Positions 17,432 through 26,514 of a stretch of DNA of 64,000 bases are shown here, piece after piece (position 1 is the first letter of the stretch; each line of letters starts with the position of its first letter). The position numbers were made by a program, and so were the translations under genes. The notes under the pieces were generated by a model that saw nothing but the letters and a program-made list of their open reading frames with translations, did no database searches and was not told the origin of the DNA. Source of the DNA: an uncultured Clostridium sp. (lineage in GTDB: Bacteria > Bacillota > Clostridia > Lachnospirales > Lachnospiraceae); NCBI GenBank assembly GCA_902496665.1, contig CABVBU010000009.1, positions 23,621 to 87,620 of the forward strand, written 5' to 3'.

Positions 17432-18386
17432 ATGCAACAGTACACAGGTCATACTATTGATTCTTGTCGCAGTTTTTACGGTCTTGAATCCAAACTTTCT
17501 TTCTCCTTTTAATCTCTATAATTTTTTGATGCAGAACGAGTACCGCATCGTGATGATCACAGGTCTTGCGATCATCATGCTGGGTGGAGAGATTGATTTG
17601 TCTCTGGGATACCAGATATCGCTGGTGGGAATTTTGATCGGAAAACTACTGACGGCGGATGTTCCGGTTCCAATCTGTATTCTCATGGGACTGGCGGCGG
17701 GATGTTGTTGTGGACTTTTAAATGGATTTCTGATAGCGGGGCTTAATTTGTCCTCTGTTATTGTGACGCTCATCACCCAGAAACTGTTTCAGGGAATTTC
17801 GTACCTGCTTTCAAAGGGAATGACATACTCAGATTTCCCGGAGCCAATCATGAGCATTTCCGGAATGAAGGGTTCGACAATGCCTGCAGGGCACATCATC
17901 ATGATCCTCAGTATTCTTTTCCTGGAGGGAATGTTCTGCTTTACGATACTTGGAAAAAATATCCTTTCCATGGGATATGACGAACAGGTCCTGCGCCAGA
18001 ATGGAATTCCTGTGGGGAAATATAAACTGAGTGCCTACATTCTGGGAAGCTTCTTTTTTTCAGTGGCGGCGCTGTTACTGATTTCGAGGCAGGGACTGGC
18101 AGTGTCAAACATGGGCAATGGTCTGGAGGTTGACGGCATGTTTGCTGTGTGTATTGCCGGAGGAGCCAGTCTGATCCTGAAAAACAGTGAAGTGAAGCGG
18201 AGAGTCCCTATCAGCAATTTTTATCTTGGTATACTGGTGATTGCAGTGATTGAGAATGGAATGCAGCTTTCAGGAAGTATCCAATATTATCAGTATGTGA
18301 TCACGAGTGTGGTTGTCCTGTACTCGGTAATACCGACACTGCCTGCGTTTTTACCTAAAAATCAGGAGAAGAAGCAGAAAAATTAA
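17421..18386 (+). CDS. RbsC-like ABC permease
   Basis: A 321-residue inner-membrane protein with 8-10 hydrophobic segments and the hallmark of sugar permeases, LGGEIDLSLGYQ. ATG 17421 follows a G-rich ribosome site and overlaps the binding-protein stop by 11 nt. It lacks the usual LVxNGLxLLG C-terminal motif but has VIENGMQLSG in its place. It is the last gene of the signalling operon. Whether it still moves a solute is unclear because its ATPase partner is degenerate; it may now serve as the membrane element of a sensor. Confidence 0.85.
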   Translation: MRRKCNSTQVILLILVAVFTVLNPNFLSPFNLYNFLMQNEYRIVMITGLAIIMLGGEIDLSLGYQISLVGILIGKLLTADVPVPICILMGLAAGCCCGLLNGFLIAGLNLSSVIVTLITQKLFQGISYLLSKGMTYSDFPEPIMSISGMKGSTMPAGHIIMILSILFLEGMFCFTILGKNILSMGYDEQVLRQNGIPVGKYKLSAYILGSFFFSVAALLLISRQGLAVSNMGNGLEVDGMFAVCIAGGASLILKNSEVKRRVPISNFYLGILVIAVIENGMQLSGSIQYYQYVITSVVVLYSVIPTLPAFLPKNQEKKQKN

Positions 18387-18410
18387 AAAAATCAGTCAAA
18401 ACAAAAGCGT

Positions 18411-18459
18411 GATCCCCTGCGAAGTGCAAAAATAATGCACAAGACGCAGGGGATTTTTA
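18411..18459 (+). terminator. terminator of the sensor operon
   Basis: Outer stem 18412-18420 with 18446-18454 (9 bp), inner stem GTGCA/TGCAC, then a T-rich tail. Confidence 0.85.
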
Positions 18460-18502
18460 TATAAAAAATAAAAATATTACACAAAAACAATAAAACAGCA
18501 CA

Positions 18503-18531
18503 TTTCAAAAATAAAAAATCCCGTCTAAAAT
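18503..18531 (+). promoter_or_regulatory. predicted promoter of the peptide ABC operon
   Basis: TTTCAA, 17-bp spacer, TAAAAT. The -35 is poor, which would suit activation by the nearby AraC-type regulator. Confidence 0.45.
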
Positions 18532-18582
18532 AGAGACAACTAAAAAAGCCCGAGGGCAAAAAAAGATCAGGAGGATTCACTT

Positions 18583-20262
18583 ATGAAAAAAACTTTAGCG
18601 GCGTTATTGGCAGCGTCCATGGCACTGAGTTTATGTGCATGTGGCGGCGGAAGCAAACCGGCTGAGACAACAGCGGCAGCGGCAGAATCTGGAGCGACAG
18701 AGGCAGCAGGAGCAGCAGAGAGTGCTGGCGGACGTGCAAAAACAGTTACTCTCGGCATGAACACACAGATCTCTACTCTGGATCCGTTCAATGGTGCGTC
18801 CACAGGTACAATTTATTTGACAGAAGCACTTCACGACGCATTATACAGCATCCCGGCTCTGGGTGAAGAACTGGAAAATGAGATCGGTAAGAGTTATGAA
18901 GTCAGCGATGATGGAAAAACTTTAACCGTAGAAATTTACGATTATGTTCATGATCAGGCCGGAAATAAGATCGATGCAGAGGATGTCGCATGGTCTTATA
19001 ATACATATCTGGCAACAGGAAATGCAACACAGTTTGCAAAATATCTGGATTCTGCAGAAGCGACGGATGCAACTCATGTTGTATTTCACATGAAAGAAGA
19101 TAAATGTAAAGAGACATCTGCAGTAAAATCTGTATTGAGTGGATGTGTCGTTTACGATAAGGATGCTTATAGTGCAGACAGCTACGCAACAAATCCTGTT
19201 GGCTGCGGACCGTATAAAGTAACAGAATTTGTAACAGGTGCATCCGTTACAATTGAAAGAGATCCGAATTACTGGCAGACAGATGAAAGTCTTCTTGCAT
19301 CCGCTAAGAAACAGAATGTTGAAAAATGTATTTTTAAGATCATTCTTGAGGATGCACAGCTTGCACTGGCACTTGAGACAGGCGATGTAGACGCAGTCAA
19401 CTATGTTTCTGCAGATAACCTCCAGTTCTTCATGGACGATAATGGAAATGCGCTTGATGGATACACAGTCCAGCCATTCAACTCCATCCTGTGCGTAAAT
19501 GTAAGCTTCAACATGTTCCCGGATGCTGGATCTAAAGTTGCGAATGATAAGAATTTAAGACTTGCAATTGAGTGGGCAATCGATAAAGAAGGTATCACAA
19601 ACACGATCATGGGTAAGACCGCAAGCGTATCTTACGGATTTGCAACTCCTCTTTACGGCGACTATAATCCGGAATGGGAGAAAGAAGACAATGGCTATGA
19701 CATCGAGAAGGCAAAAGCATACCTCGCAGAGTCTGATTATGTAAAGAACGGTTCCCCGACTCTCGTTATCATGACTGAGTCCAACGAAGTTAAGACAAAA
19801 GCAGCTCAGATGATCCAGAACTACTGTAAAGAGATTGGTATCAACATGGAAGTTAAGACGGCTGATACAGCTCTGTTTGATAACTATAAATACGACTTCT
19901 CTGAGTGGGATCTTAAGATCGATAACAACGGAAACCGTGTATCCCTCGCAGCTCTTTACTCCAACTTCCTTTCTGCTACCCATACAAGCTACAACGGAGT
20001 TCCGACAAGCTTCAATGGTCTTCCGGAAGGTGACTTAAGCAAACTTTGCGATGTTGCAAACAATGTTGATACAAACAGCCAGGAAACAGTTGACGCTGTA
20101 TTTGATTACTACACAGAGAACGCTATTATCTATGGTCTCTGGGGACCGATCAACTACGTAGCAGCAAAAGATGGAATCACAGGATTAAAGGTTCAGTACC
20201 TCTCCTATGCACAGCCGTGGGCATTTGATTTTGCTCCTGATTATAAGGGTGTTGCCGACTAA
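18583..20262 (+). CDS. peptide/nickel-type ABC substrate-binding lipoprotein (SBP family 5)
   Basis: A 559-residue extracytoplasmic binding protein. The signal ends in lipobox LCAC, then a Gly/Ala/Thr-rich linker to about residue 50. The SBP_bac_5 domain starts with TLGMNTQISTLDPFNGAST and contains VGCGPYKVTEF and NLRLAIEWAIDKEGI. It heads a complete five-gene importer and is separated from the permeases by a hairpin that probably raises its relative expression. Peptides are the usual ligands, but some members bind nickel chelates, sugars or opines. The hydrolases at the operon end hint at an amide- or lipid-like substrate. Confidence 0.92.
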   Translation: MKKTLAALLAASMALSLCACGGGSKPAETTAAAAESGATEAAGAAESAGGRAKTVTLGMNTQISTLDPFNGASTGTIYLTEALHDALYSIPALGEELENEIGKSYEVSDDGKTLTVEIYDYVHDQAGNKIDAEDVAWSYNTYLATGNATQFAKYLDSAEATDATHVVFHMKEDKCKETSAVKSVLSGCVVYDKDAYSADSYATNPVGCGPYKVTEFVTGASVTIERDPNYWQTDESLLASAKKQNVEKCIFKIILEDAQLALALETGDVDAVNYVSADNLQFFMDDNGNALDGYTVQPFNSILCVNVSFNMFPDAGSKVANDKNLRLAIEWAIDKEGITNTIMGKTASVSYGFATPLYGDYNPEWEKEDNGYDIEKAKAYLAESDYVKNGSPTLVIMTESNEVKTKAAQMIQNYCKEIGINMEVKTADTALFDNYKYDFSEWDLKIDNNGNRVSLAALYSNFLSATHTSYNGVPTSFNGLPEGDLSKLCDVANNVDTNSQETVDAVFDYYTENAIIYGLWGPINYVAAKDGITGLKVQYLSYAQPWAFDFAPDYKGVAD

Positions 20263-20286
20263 CGGATAACAACTACGCGCTGCAGG

Positions 20287-20321
20287 GCGGCACGCGGGCA
20301 AGCGCTCCGCGTGCCGCTTTT
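20287..20321 (+). terminator. intra-operon attenuator hairpin after the binding protein
   Basis: Perfect 11-bp GC-rich stem (20287-20297 with 20307-20317) and TTTTCT. Its position between the binding protein and the permeases suggests partial termination. Confidence 0.7.
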
Positions 20322-20349
20322 CTACTACTGACAGCGGGAAAGGAGAAAT

Positions 20350-21321
20350 ATGGGAAAATATATTATAAAACGTCTTTTGATGATGATTCCGGTTATTTTG
20401 GCAGTTGCGATTCTGATTTTTACGATCATGACATTTGTTCCGGGAAATCCAGCCTCGCTGATTTTAGGCGCGGATGCCACAGAGGAACAGATTCTCATTA
20501 AAGAACATGAACTGGGGCTGGATCAGCCGTATGTGATCCGTCTTGGAAATTTCTTAAAACAGACGTTTGTTGACTTTGATTTTGGGCGTTCTTACTGGAC
20601 AAATACATCTGTTACAGAAGAATTGATGGCCCGCTTCCCGCGCACACTGGCGATTGCCGGTTTCGCAATGTTGTTTACCGTTATCATCGGTATTCCGTTG
20701 GGTATTTTCACCGCGATCCATGAAGGAACATTCGCAGACCGCATCGGAGTTTTACTTTGTGTAATCGGAGTTTCGATGCCGACGTTCTGGCTGGCAATGC
20801 TGTTTGTTCTGTTGTTTGCACTGAAATTGAAACTTCTGCCGGCACAGGGAATGGATGGAGCTAAATACTTTGTTCTTCCGGTAGTTGCACAGAGCTTAGG
20901 TGGAATCTCCGGAATGGTCCGTACCGCCCGTGCGGCGATGCTGGAGGTTGTCCGTGCTGATTACGTGACAACGGCCCGTTCCAAGGGACTTTCTGAAAGA
21001 AAAGTTATCTATGAACATGCGCTTCCAAATGCAATGCTTCCGATCATCTCTGTCTTAAGCGGGCAGCTTGCGAATCAGCTTGGCGGTGCTCTTGTTATCG
21101 AGCAGGTATTCTCGATTCCCGGAATTGGCTTATACCTGATCAATGCGGTAAATACCCGTGACTATCCGGTGGCGCAGTCTAGCGTTGTATTCTTATCGAT
21201 TTTGTTCTCATTGATCGTACTTTTAACAGACCTCGGCTATGCGGCTGTTGATCCGATCATCCGCGCACAGTTTGTACAGGGTGGAACGAAGAAGAAAAAA
21301 AGAAAGGAGGAGAATGGCTGA
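20350..21321 (+). CDS. peptide-type ABC permease DppB/OppB-like
   Basis: A 323-residue inner-membrane permease. It starts with the family motif KYIIKRLLMMIPVILAV and FVPGNPASLILG. The EAA coupling region reads DYVTTARSKGLSERKVIYEHALPNAMLPI, and the end has EQVFSIPGIGLYLINAV. It overlaps the next permease by 8 nt. Standard length and order for a Dpp/Opp system. Confidence 0.93.
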   Translation: MGKYIIKRLLMMIPVILAVAILIFTIMTFVPGNPASLILGADATEEQILIKEHELGLDQPYVIRLGNFLKQTFVDFDFGRSYWTNTSVTEELMARFPRTLAIAGFAMLFTVIIGIPLGIFTAIHEGTFADRIGVLLCVIGVSMPTFWLAMLFVLLFALKLKLLPAQGMDGAKYFVLPVVAQSLGGISGMVRTARAAMLEVVRADYVTTARSKGLSERKVIYEHALPNAMLPIISVLSGQLANQLGGALVIEQVFSIPGIGLYLINAVNTRDYPVAQSSVVFLSILFSLIVLLTDLGYAAVDPIIRAQFVQGGTKKKKRKEENG

Positions 21322-22186
21322 TATGAAAAAGGAAAAACGTAAAGGCGTCAATCAATGGCAGGAAGTATTAAATATTCTGCTTCATAACCCGAATGCGATC
21401 ATTGGATTTGTGATCGTGGCGGTTTTGATTATTCTGGCAATTCTTGCTCCGTGGATTTCTCCGTATAATTATCTGGAGATGAATCTGGCGATCGCAAAAC
21501 AGGGCCCGAGCGCTGCGCATATTTTTGGAACAGATGACCTTGGACGCGACATCTTATCCCGCATCCTGTATGGTGGACGCTACTCCATGTCCCTCGGATT
21601 CCTTTCTGTAGGCCTCGGAGCGATCGTAGCTATGGTGATCGGTTCTATAGCCGGTTACTTCGGTGGATGGGTAGATAACCTCTTAATGCGTATGATGGAT
21701 GTGCTCTCCGCAATTCCCGGCATGCTGCTTTCCATTATCGTTGCGGCAGCTCTCGGTACTGCATATCATGATACCGTTATCGCTATGGCAATCGGAAATG
21801 TTGCGGCCCTTTCACGAATCTTAAGGGCACAGATCCTCAGCATCCGTGAAAAAGAATATGTACAGGCGGCAAAGGCATCCAACTGTTCCAACTTCCGAAT
21901 CATATTTTCACATATCATCCCGAATTCAGTTATGCCAATGATCATTAACTGTACATCACGTCTTGCAGCAGCATTATTATTCTGTGCATCCTTAAGCTTT
22001 ATCGGTCTTGGCGTACAGCCGCCGGAGCCAGAGTGGGGAGCAATGCTCGCGGGCGCACGCGGATATATCCGTACATATCCGTACATGTTGATATCCCCGG
22101 GAATTTTTATCGCACTTTCTGTTGTCGGATTTACACTTCTTGGTGATTCTCTCCGGGATGCGATGGATCCGAAACTTAGAAAGTAA
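21314..22186 (+). CDS. peptide-type ABC permease DppC/OppC-like
   Basis: A 290-residue inner-membrane permease with GTDDLGRDILSRILYGGRYS, the EAA region EYVQAAKASNCSNFRIIFSHIIPN, and ASLSFIGLGVQPPEPEWG, all typical of DppC. ATG 21314 is chosen because AAGGAGG lies immediately upstream; an upstream in-frame ATG at 21239 is inside dppB and gives a junk extension. A second ATG (21323) with longer spacing is possible. Confidence 0.93.
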   Translation: MADMKKEKRKGVNQWQEVLNILLHNPNAIIGFVIVAVLIILAILAPWISPYNYLEMNLAIAKQGPSAAHIFGTDDLGRDILSRILYGGRYSMSLGFLSVGLGAIVAMVIGSIAGYFGGWVDNLLMRMMDVLSAIPGMLLSIIVAAALGTAYHDTVIAMAIGNVAALSRILRAQILSIREKEYVQAAKASNCSNFRIIFSHIIPNSVMPMIINCTSRLAAALLFCASLSFIGLGVQPPEPEWGAMLAGARGYIRTYPYMLISPGIFIALSVVGFTLLGDSLRDAMDPKLRK

Positions 22187-22200
22187 AGGGAGGTGAAAAA

Positions 22201-23208
22201 ATGAGTGCAGATGAAAAAAAGAAGGCGGCAGATATCGGTGAGTTTCTTGATGTGAGAAATCTCACAGTTCAGTATACATCCATGGGCAGTGTGATCCACG
22301 CAGTAAATGGCATCTCATTCCGGTTAAATAAAGGAGAAACACTTGCTCTTGTAGGCGAGACCGGCGCCGGAAAGACATCGATTGCGAAGGCAATCTTAAG
22401 GATTCTGCCGGATATCTCCGCAAAATCCGGCGGAGAAGTTTATTTCCAGGGAACCGATATGATGAAACTCAAGGAAAAAGAGATGCAGAAGATCCGCGGA
22501 CATAAGATCTCCATGATCTTCCAGGATCCGATGACAGCCTTAAATCCGACCATGCGTATCGGAAGACAGATTTCAGAAGTTGTATCCGCCCATCGAAATA
22601 TTTCCAAAGAAGAGGCGGAAGTAGAAGGCAAGAGGATGCTGGAATTGGTAGGAATCCCGGCAGAACGCTACAATGAATTCCCGCACCAGTTCTCCGGTGG
22701 AATGAAACAGCGAGTTGTCATTGCAATTGCATTGGCCTGCAACCCGGAACTGCTCTTAGCTGATGAGCCGACGACCGCTCTGGATGTAACGATTCAGGCA
22801 CAGGTTCTTGAGCTGATCAACGATCTGAAGGAGCGATTGAATACCTCCATGATTCTGATTACACATGATCTCGGTGTTGTAAATGAGACATGTGACAATG
22901 TGGCAGTTGTGTATGCCGGAAAGATCATTGAGTCCGGAAAAAAATATGATATCTTTAAACACCCGGCACACCCGTATACGAATGGACTGTTCGGCGCACT
23001 TCCGAACATGAACTTAAACTCCAGCCGACTGCGCCCGATTGAGGGGCTTCTTCCGGATCCGACAAATCTCCCGGCAGGATGTGCATTTGCACCGCGCTGC
23101 CCGCATGCAACAGACAAGTGCAGACAGGGAACGATCCCGGCGGTTGAGCTGGAACCAGGCCACTTCTGCGAGTGTATCCGGTTGGATGAGATCAGAAAGG
23201 AGCGTTAG
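22201..23208 (+). CDS. peptide ABC ATPase DppD-like
   Basis: A 335-residue ATPase: Walker A GETGAGKTS, signature FSGGMKQR, Walker B LLLADEPTTALD, and the oligopeptide-transporter C-terminal extension with the Cys-rich GCAFAPRCPHATDKC segment, which in relatives binds an iron-sulfur cluster. It starts 14 nt after dppC behind GGGAGG. Confidence 0.94.
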   Translation: MSADEKKKAADIGEFLDVRNLTVQYTSMGSVIHAVNGISFRLNKGETLALVGETGAGKTSIAKAILRILPDISAKSGGEVYFQGTDMMKLKEKEMQKIRGHKISMIFQDPMTALNPTMRIGRQISEVVSAHRNISKEEAEVEGKRMLELVGIPAERYNEFPHQFSGGMKQRVVIAIALACNPELLLADEPTTALDVTIQAQVLELINDLKERLNTSMILITHDLGVVNETCDNVAVVYAGKIIESGKKYDIFKHPAHPYTNGLFGALPNMNLNSSRLRPIEGLLPDPTNLPAGCAFAPRCPHATDKCRQGTIPAVELEPGHFCECIRLDEIRKER

Positions 23209-23211
23209 AAC

Positions 23212-24162
23212 ATGGCATTAATTGAAGTTCAACACTTAAAAAAATATTTTGACGTTCCGAATGGAACTCTCCACGCAGTGGATGATGTCAGTTTTAAGAT
23301 TGAAAAAGGTACGACGATGGGGGTCGTTGGTGAGTCCGGATGTGGAAAATCCACACTCGGAACGACCCTGATCCATCTTCAGGAGAGCACAGGGGGAAAG
23401 ATCCTATTCGAAGGCAGAGACGTGACGCATCTGGATAAAAAGGAGCTTCGCACATACCGCGAGGATGTCCAGATCATCTTTCAGGACCCATATTCATCCC
23501 TGAATCCACGGTATAATATCGCAAGAACCATTATGGAACCGTTGGAAATATCCGGACGATTTAAATCAAAGGAAGAGATCCGCAGAGAGGCAGACCGGAT
23601 CATGGATCTTGTCGGAATCGAGGAACGTCTCCGCGGATCTTATCCGCATGAACTTGACGGAGGGCGCAGACAGCGTGTGGGAATCGGCCGCGCTCTGGCT
23701 TTAAATCCGAAGTTTATTGTGTGCGATGAGCCGGTATCAGCCTTGGACGTATCGATTCAGGCTCAGGTATTAAATCTTTTAATGGATCTGCAGGAGCAGA
23801 AACAGCTTACCTACATGTTTGTTACGCATGATCTTTCTGTTGTCCGCCATATATCAGATAATATCTGCGTTATGTATCTCGGACAGCTTGTTGAGACATG
23901 TTCTTCAAAGAAGTTGTTTGAAAAACCGCTTCATCCTTACACGCAGGCACTTCTCTCCGCAATTCCGTCCACGGACGTTGACCGGAAAATGCAGCGTGTT
24001 CAGTTAAAGGGGGAGCTTACGTCCCCGATCAATCCGAAACCGGGATGCCGTTTTGCGGCCAGATGTCCTTATGCGACTGCAAAATGTCAGGAACCGCAGC
24101 AGCTGCGTGAGATTGAGAGTGGACATTTTGTCCAGTGCTGTCGGATCGAGGAGATTGACTGA
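23212..24162 (+). CDS. peptide ABC ATPase DppF-like with variant signature
   Basis: A 316-residue ATPase with Walker A GESGCGKST, Walker B FIVCDEPVSALD, and the C-terminal GCRFAARCPYATAKC segment. The ABC signature reads LDGGRRQR rather than LSGGQRQR, so the signature Ser is Asp. I believe such variants recur in DppF-like subunits, and the partner DppD keeps a canonical signature, so the importer can still work with one canonical composite site. It begins 3 nt after dppD. Confidence 0.93.
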   Translation: MALIEVQHLKKYFDVPNGTLHAVDDVSFKIEKGTTMGVVGESGCGKSTLGTTLIHLQESTGGKILFEGRDVTHLDKKELRTYREDVQIIFQDPYSSLNPRYNIARTIMEPLEISGRFKSKEEIRREADRIMDLVGIEERLRGSYPHELDGGRRQRVGIGRALALNPKFIVCDEPVSALDVSIQAQVLNLLMDLQEQKQLTYMFVTHDLSVVRHISDNICVMYLGQLVETCSSKKLFEKPLHPYTQALLSAIPSTDVDRKMQRVQLKGELTSPINPKPGCRFAARCPYATAKCQEPQQLREIESGHFVQCCRIEEID

Positions 24163-24176
24163 TAGGAGGAACTGCC

Positions 24177-25544
24177 ATGTACGAGTTGAAAGCAGGGGCC
24201 TGTGAAGCCGGAATCAATCCGCCCGAAGAATTGTTTCCGTTCCGCAAATATGAAAATTCATTTTTGGAGGGATGCCTCGATGAATTAAAGGCAAAAGCGA
24301 TCGTTCTTGACAATGGAGCGACCAGATTTCTGATCCTTGGAATGGATGTCGGGGAGACATTGAACGGAGAACAGAAAGCGGAGATCACGAAAAAGTACGG
24401 ATTTGACTATGAGCATATTCTTACATTCAATACACATAATCATTCCGCTCCATTCTGGGGGCATGTTCCGGCACCGCGGGGCAAAAAGCCGCAGGATCAG
24501 AGCGAACGGGAGATCGCCTATGAAAAAACAGTAATGGCGGGGATTCATAAAGCTATTGAAGGCGCGATCGCTTCATTGCGTCCGGCCCGGTATGGATTCG
24601 GAACAGGTGAGAGCTATATCAATACAAACAGAGACCAGCTTTTTGAGGATGGTTTCTGGATGCAGGGACAGAATTATACTGGTTTTTCAGATAAGACTTT
24701 AGCGGTCATGAAATGGGAAGATTACGATGGAAACCTGATCGCGGCATTTTTGAATTACTGTTGTCACGGAACGTGCGCGTTTACAAGACGTGACGTTGAC
24801 GGAAAGATTAAGACTTCGCCGGAATTCATGGGTTATGCCTGCAATTATGTGCAGGAACGTTACGGCGGAACTCCTGTGATTATCTGGTCATCAGGGGCAG
24901 CCGGGGATCAGAATCCGTTGTTTTCCTCTGAGGGATTTCCGAGAACATATGAGAAGGATGGATATTCTGAGAGTATAGACACACCGGATGGGACCCAGTA
25001 CATGATCCAGAAACATTGGGGATTCCAGCACGGGATCGACGCAATCCATGTGATCGAGTCGATCCGGGATATGAAAGAACGGATGAAGATAACAACGGCG
25101 TCTACCATTGTAAAGCTGGATGGGCAGAAAGCTCCGGAAGGCGCTGATATGCAGTACAACCGTCTTCTGGTGGATAATTTTCTCCGGGGATATCGCCCGG
25201 ACCTGTTTGAGAACGGAAAACATCCGGAAAAGAAACTTGTGAAGATGGTGCCGGATGGAACGGTGGATCTTTATATGCAGCTTGCGATTCTTGGAGATGC
25301 CGCTTTTGTGGGGGAAGCCGCGGAGCCATACTGCAGGATCGGAGCGAAATGTAAAGAAGCGTCCCCGTTTAAGAACACGGTGGTTGTGACCCATACAGAT
25401 GGAAGAAAAGCAGGATATATTCTCGACGATGCGTCTGCGGACCATAAAGTATTCCAGAGTTTCGCAAAGGTGCGGCCGGGAAACAATGACGGAAAGATCA
25501 TAAGAGGAATGCTGGATATGTTTGATGATGCGCTGAATAAGTAG
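24177..25544 (+). CDS. neutral/alkaline ceramidase-like hydrolase, no signal peptide
   Basis: A 455-residue protein resembling the N-terminal catalytic domain of neutral/alkaline non-lysosomal ceramidases. The zinc-type motif NTHNHSAPFWGH (about residues 83-94) sits where the family has T-H-T-H-S-x-P, and INTNRDQ and an IWSSGAAGDQNP motif with the expected Gly-Asp-Gln-Asn-Pro follow. It lacks a signal peptide and the C-terminal Ig-like domain of secreted ceramidases, so it is probably cytosolic and acts on something the upstream importer delivers. Amide hydrolysis is inferred from the family; ceramide itself need not be the substrate. Confidence 0.8.
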   Translation: MYELKAGACEAGINPPEELFPFRKYENSFLEGCLDELKAKAIVLDNGATRFLILGMDVGETLNGEQKAEITKKYGFDYEHILTFNTHNHSAPFWGHVPAPRGKKPQDQSEREIAYEKTVMAGIHKAIEGAIASLRPARYGFGTGESYINTNRDQLFEDGFWMQGQNYTGFSDKTLAVMKWEDYDGNLIAAFLNYCCHGTCAFTRRDVDGKIKTSPEFMGYACNYVQERYGGTPVIIWSSGAAGDQNPLFSSEGFPRTYEKDGYSESIDTPDGTQYMIQKHWGFQHGIDAIHVIESIRDMKERMKITTASTIVKLDGQKAPEGADMQYNRLLVDNFLRGYRPDLFENGKHPEKKLVKMVPDGTVDLYMQLAILGDAAFVGEAAEPYCRIGAKCKEASPFKNTVVVTHTDGRKAGYILDDASADHKVFQSFAKVRPGNNDGKIIRGMLDMFDDALNK

Positions 25545-25571
25545 TGTTCAACGAAAAAGGAGGTATTTTAG

Positions 25572-26435
25572 GTGAAAACAAGAAAAATGCCGTGGTTTGA
25601 ATTTGCTCCTGATACATATGAGATCGATGAGTTTGATTGTGCTTCGATCTTCCTGTTTGTGGGAACGGAACGAGCCCTTTTACTTGACACGGGGATCGGA
25701 ATCGGAGATTTGAAAGGTCTTGTGGAAGAAATTACGGATAAGCCGTATGATGTTGTCCTGACTCATGGACATCGGGATCATACAGGCGGTGCTGGATGGT
25801 TTGATACAGTCTATTTGAATAGAAAAGACTACGAATTATATCCGTTTCCGCCAACTGTGGAGCAGAGAAGAGATTACGCGAGGATGATCCGGACGAGAGA
25901 ACACAAGTATTATCCATATAAGGAAGAAGTGGATATTGTGGAGTGGCCGAAGATTCCGGAGAGAAAGCCGCTGGAAGATGGGCAGGTCTTTGATCTCGGC
26001 GGAAGAACGCTGACGTTCTATGAATGCGGTGGCCACACACCGGGTGAGATGGTGGTGATTGATGACAAAAACCGTATTTTATTCTGCGGGGATGCATGCA
26101 ATAATCATCTGCTGTTCAGACTTGGCCCCGGAGAACCGGGATTCATCAGCACAGAGGAAGCCGGGGAGAATCTGGAACGGATCTGGAGTATGAAAGACCG
26201 CTATGATATCGTGATGAATTCCCATCATGATTACCGGGCAGTCGGAGGGCCGATAGCTCCGACGGTTATGCCGAACGCGATTCAGTGCTGCAAGGATCTG
26301 GTAGCAGGAACTCCGCATCTGATGCAGATCGATAATCCGCTGAAGCTAGAAGGCGCGGATCCGACGATCACGGTCGCATCCCTGGATGGAATCAGTTGGG
26401 TTGTGTTTAATCCGGAAGGAATTCACAGAGTATAA
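25572..26435 (+). CDS. metallo-beta-lactamase-fold hydrolase
   Basis: A 287-residue MBL-fold protein with the metal motif THGHRDHTGG, second His in GGHTPGEMVVID, bridging Asp in FCGDACNN and a final His in SHHDYR. It starts with GTG 25572, supported by AAGGAGG 8 nt upstream and no better ATG. It is the last gene of the peptide-importer operon, 27 nt after the ceramidase-like gene, so it probably acts in the same degradative route. Substrate unknown. Confidence 0.88.
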   Translation: MKTRKMPWFEFAPDTYEIDEFDCASIFLFVGTERALLLDTGIGIGDLKGLVEEITDKPYDVVLTHGHRDHTGGAGWFDTVYLNRKDYELYPFPPTVEQRRDYARMIRTREHKYYPYKEEVDIVEWPKIPERKPLEDGQVFDLGGRTLTFYECGGHTPGEMVVIDDKNRILFCGDACNNHLLFRLGPGEPGFISTEEAGENLERIWSMKDRYDIVMNSHHDYRAVGGPIAPTVMPNAIQCCKDLVAGTPHLMQIDNPLKLEGADPTITVASLDGISWVVFNPEGIHRV

Positions 26436-26456
26436 ACGCGTGGATTATACATGAAA

Positions 26457-26510
26457 AAAGAACCGTTATCCGGCGTGTGGGAGGAAAAACACACCGGATA
26501 ACGGTTCTTT
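26457..26510. terminator. bidirectional terminator between convergent genes
   Basis: A perfect 17-bp stem (26457-26473 with 26494-26510), extended by GTGTG/CACAC, with A and T runs on either side so that it serves both strands. Confidence 0.92.
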
Positions 26511-26514
26511 AAAA

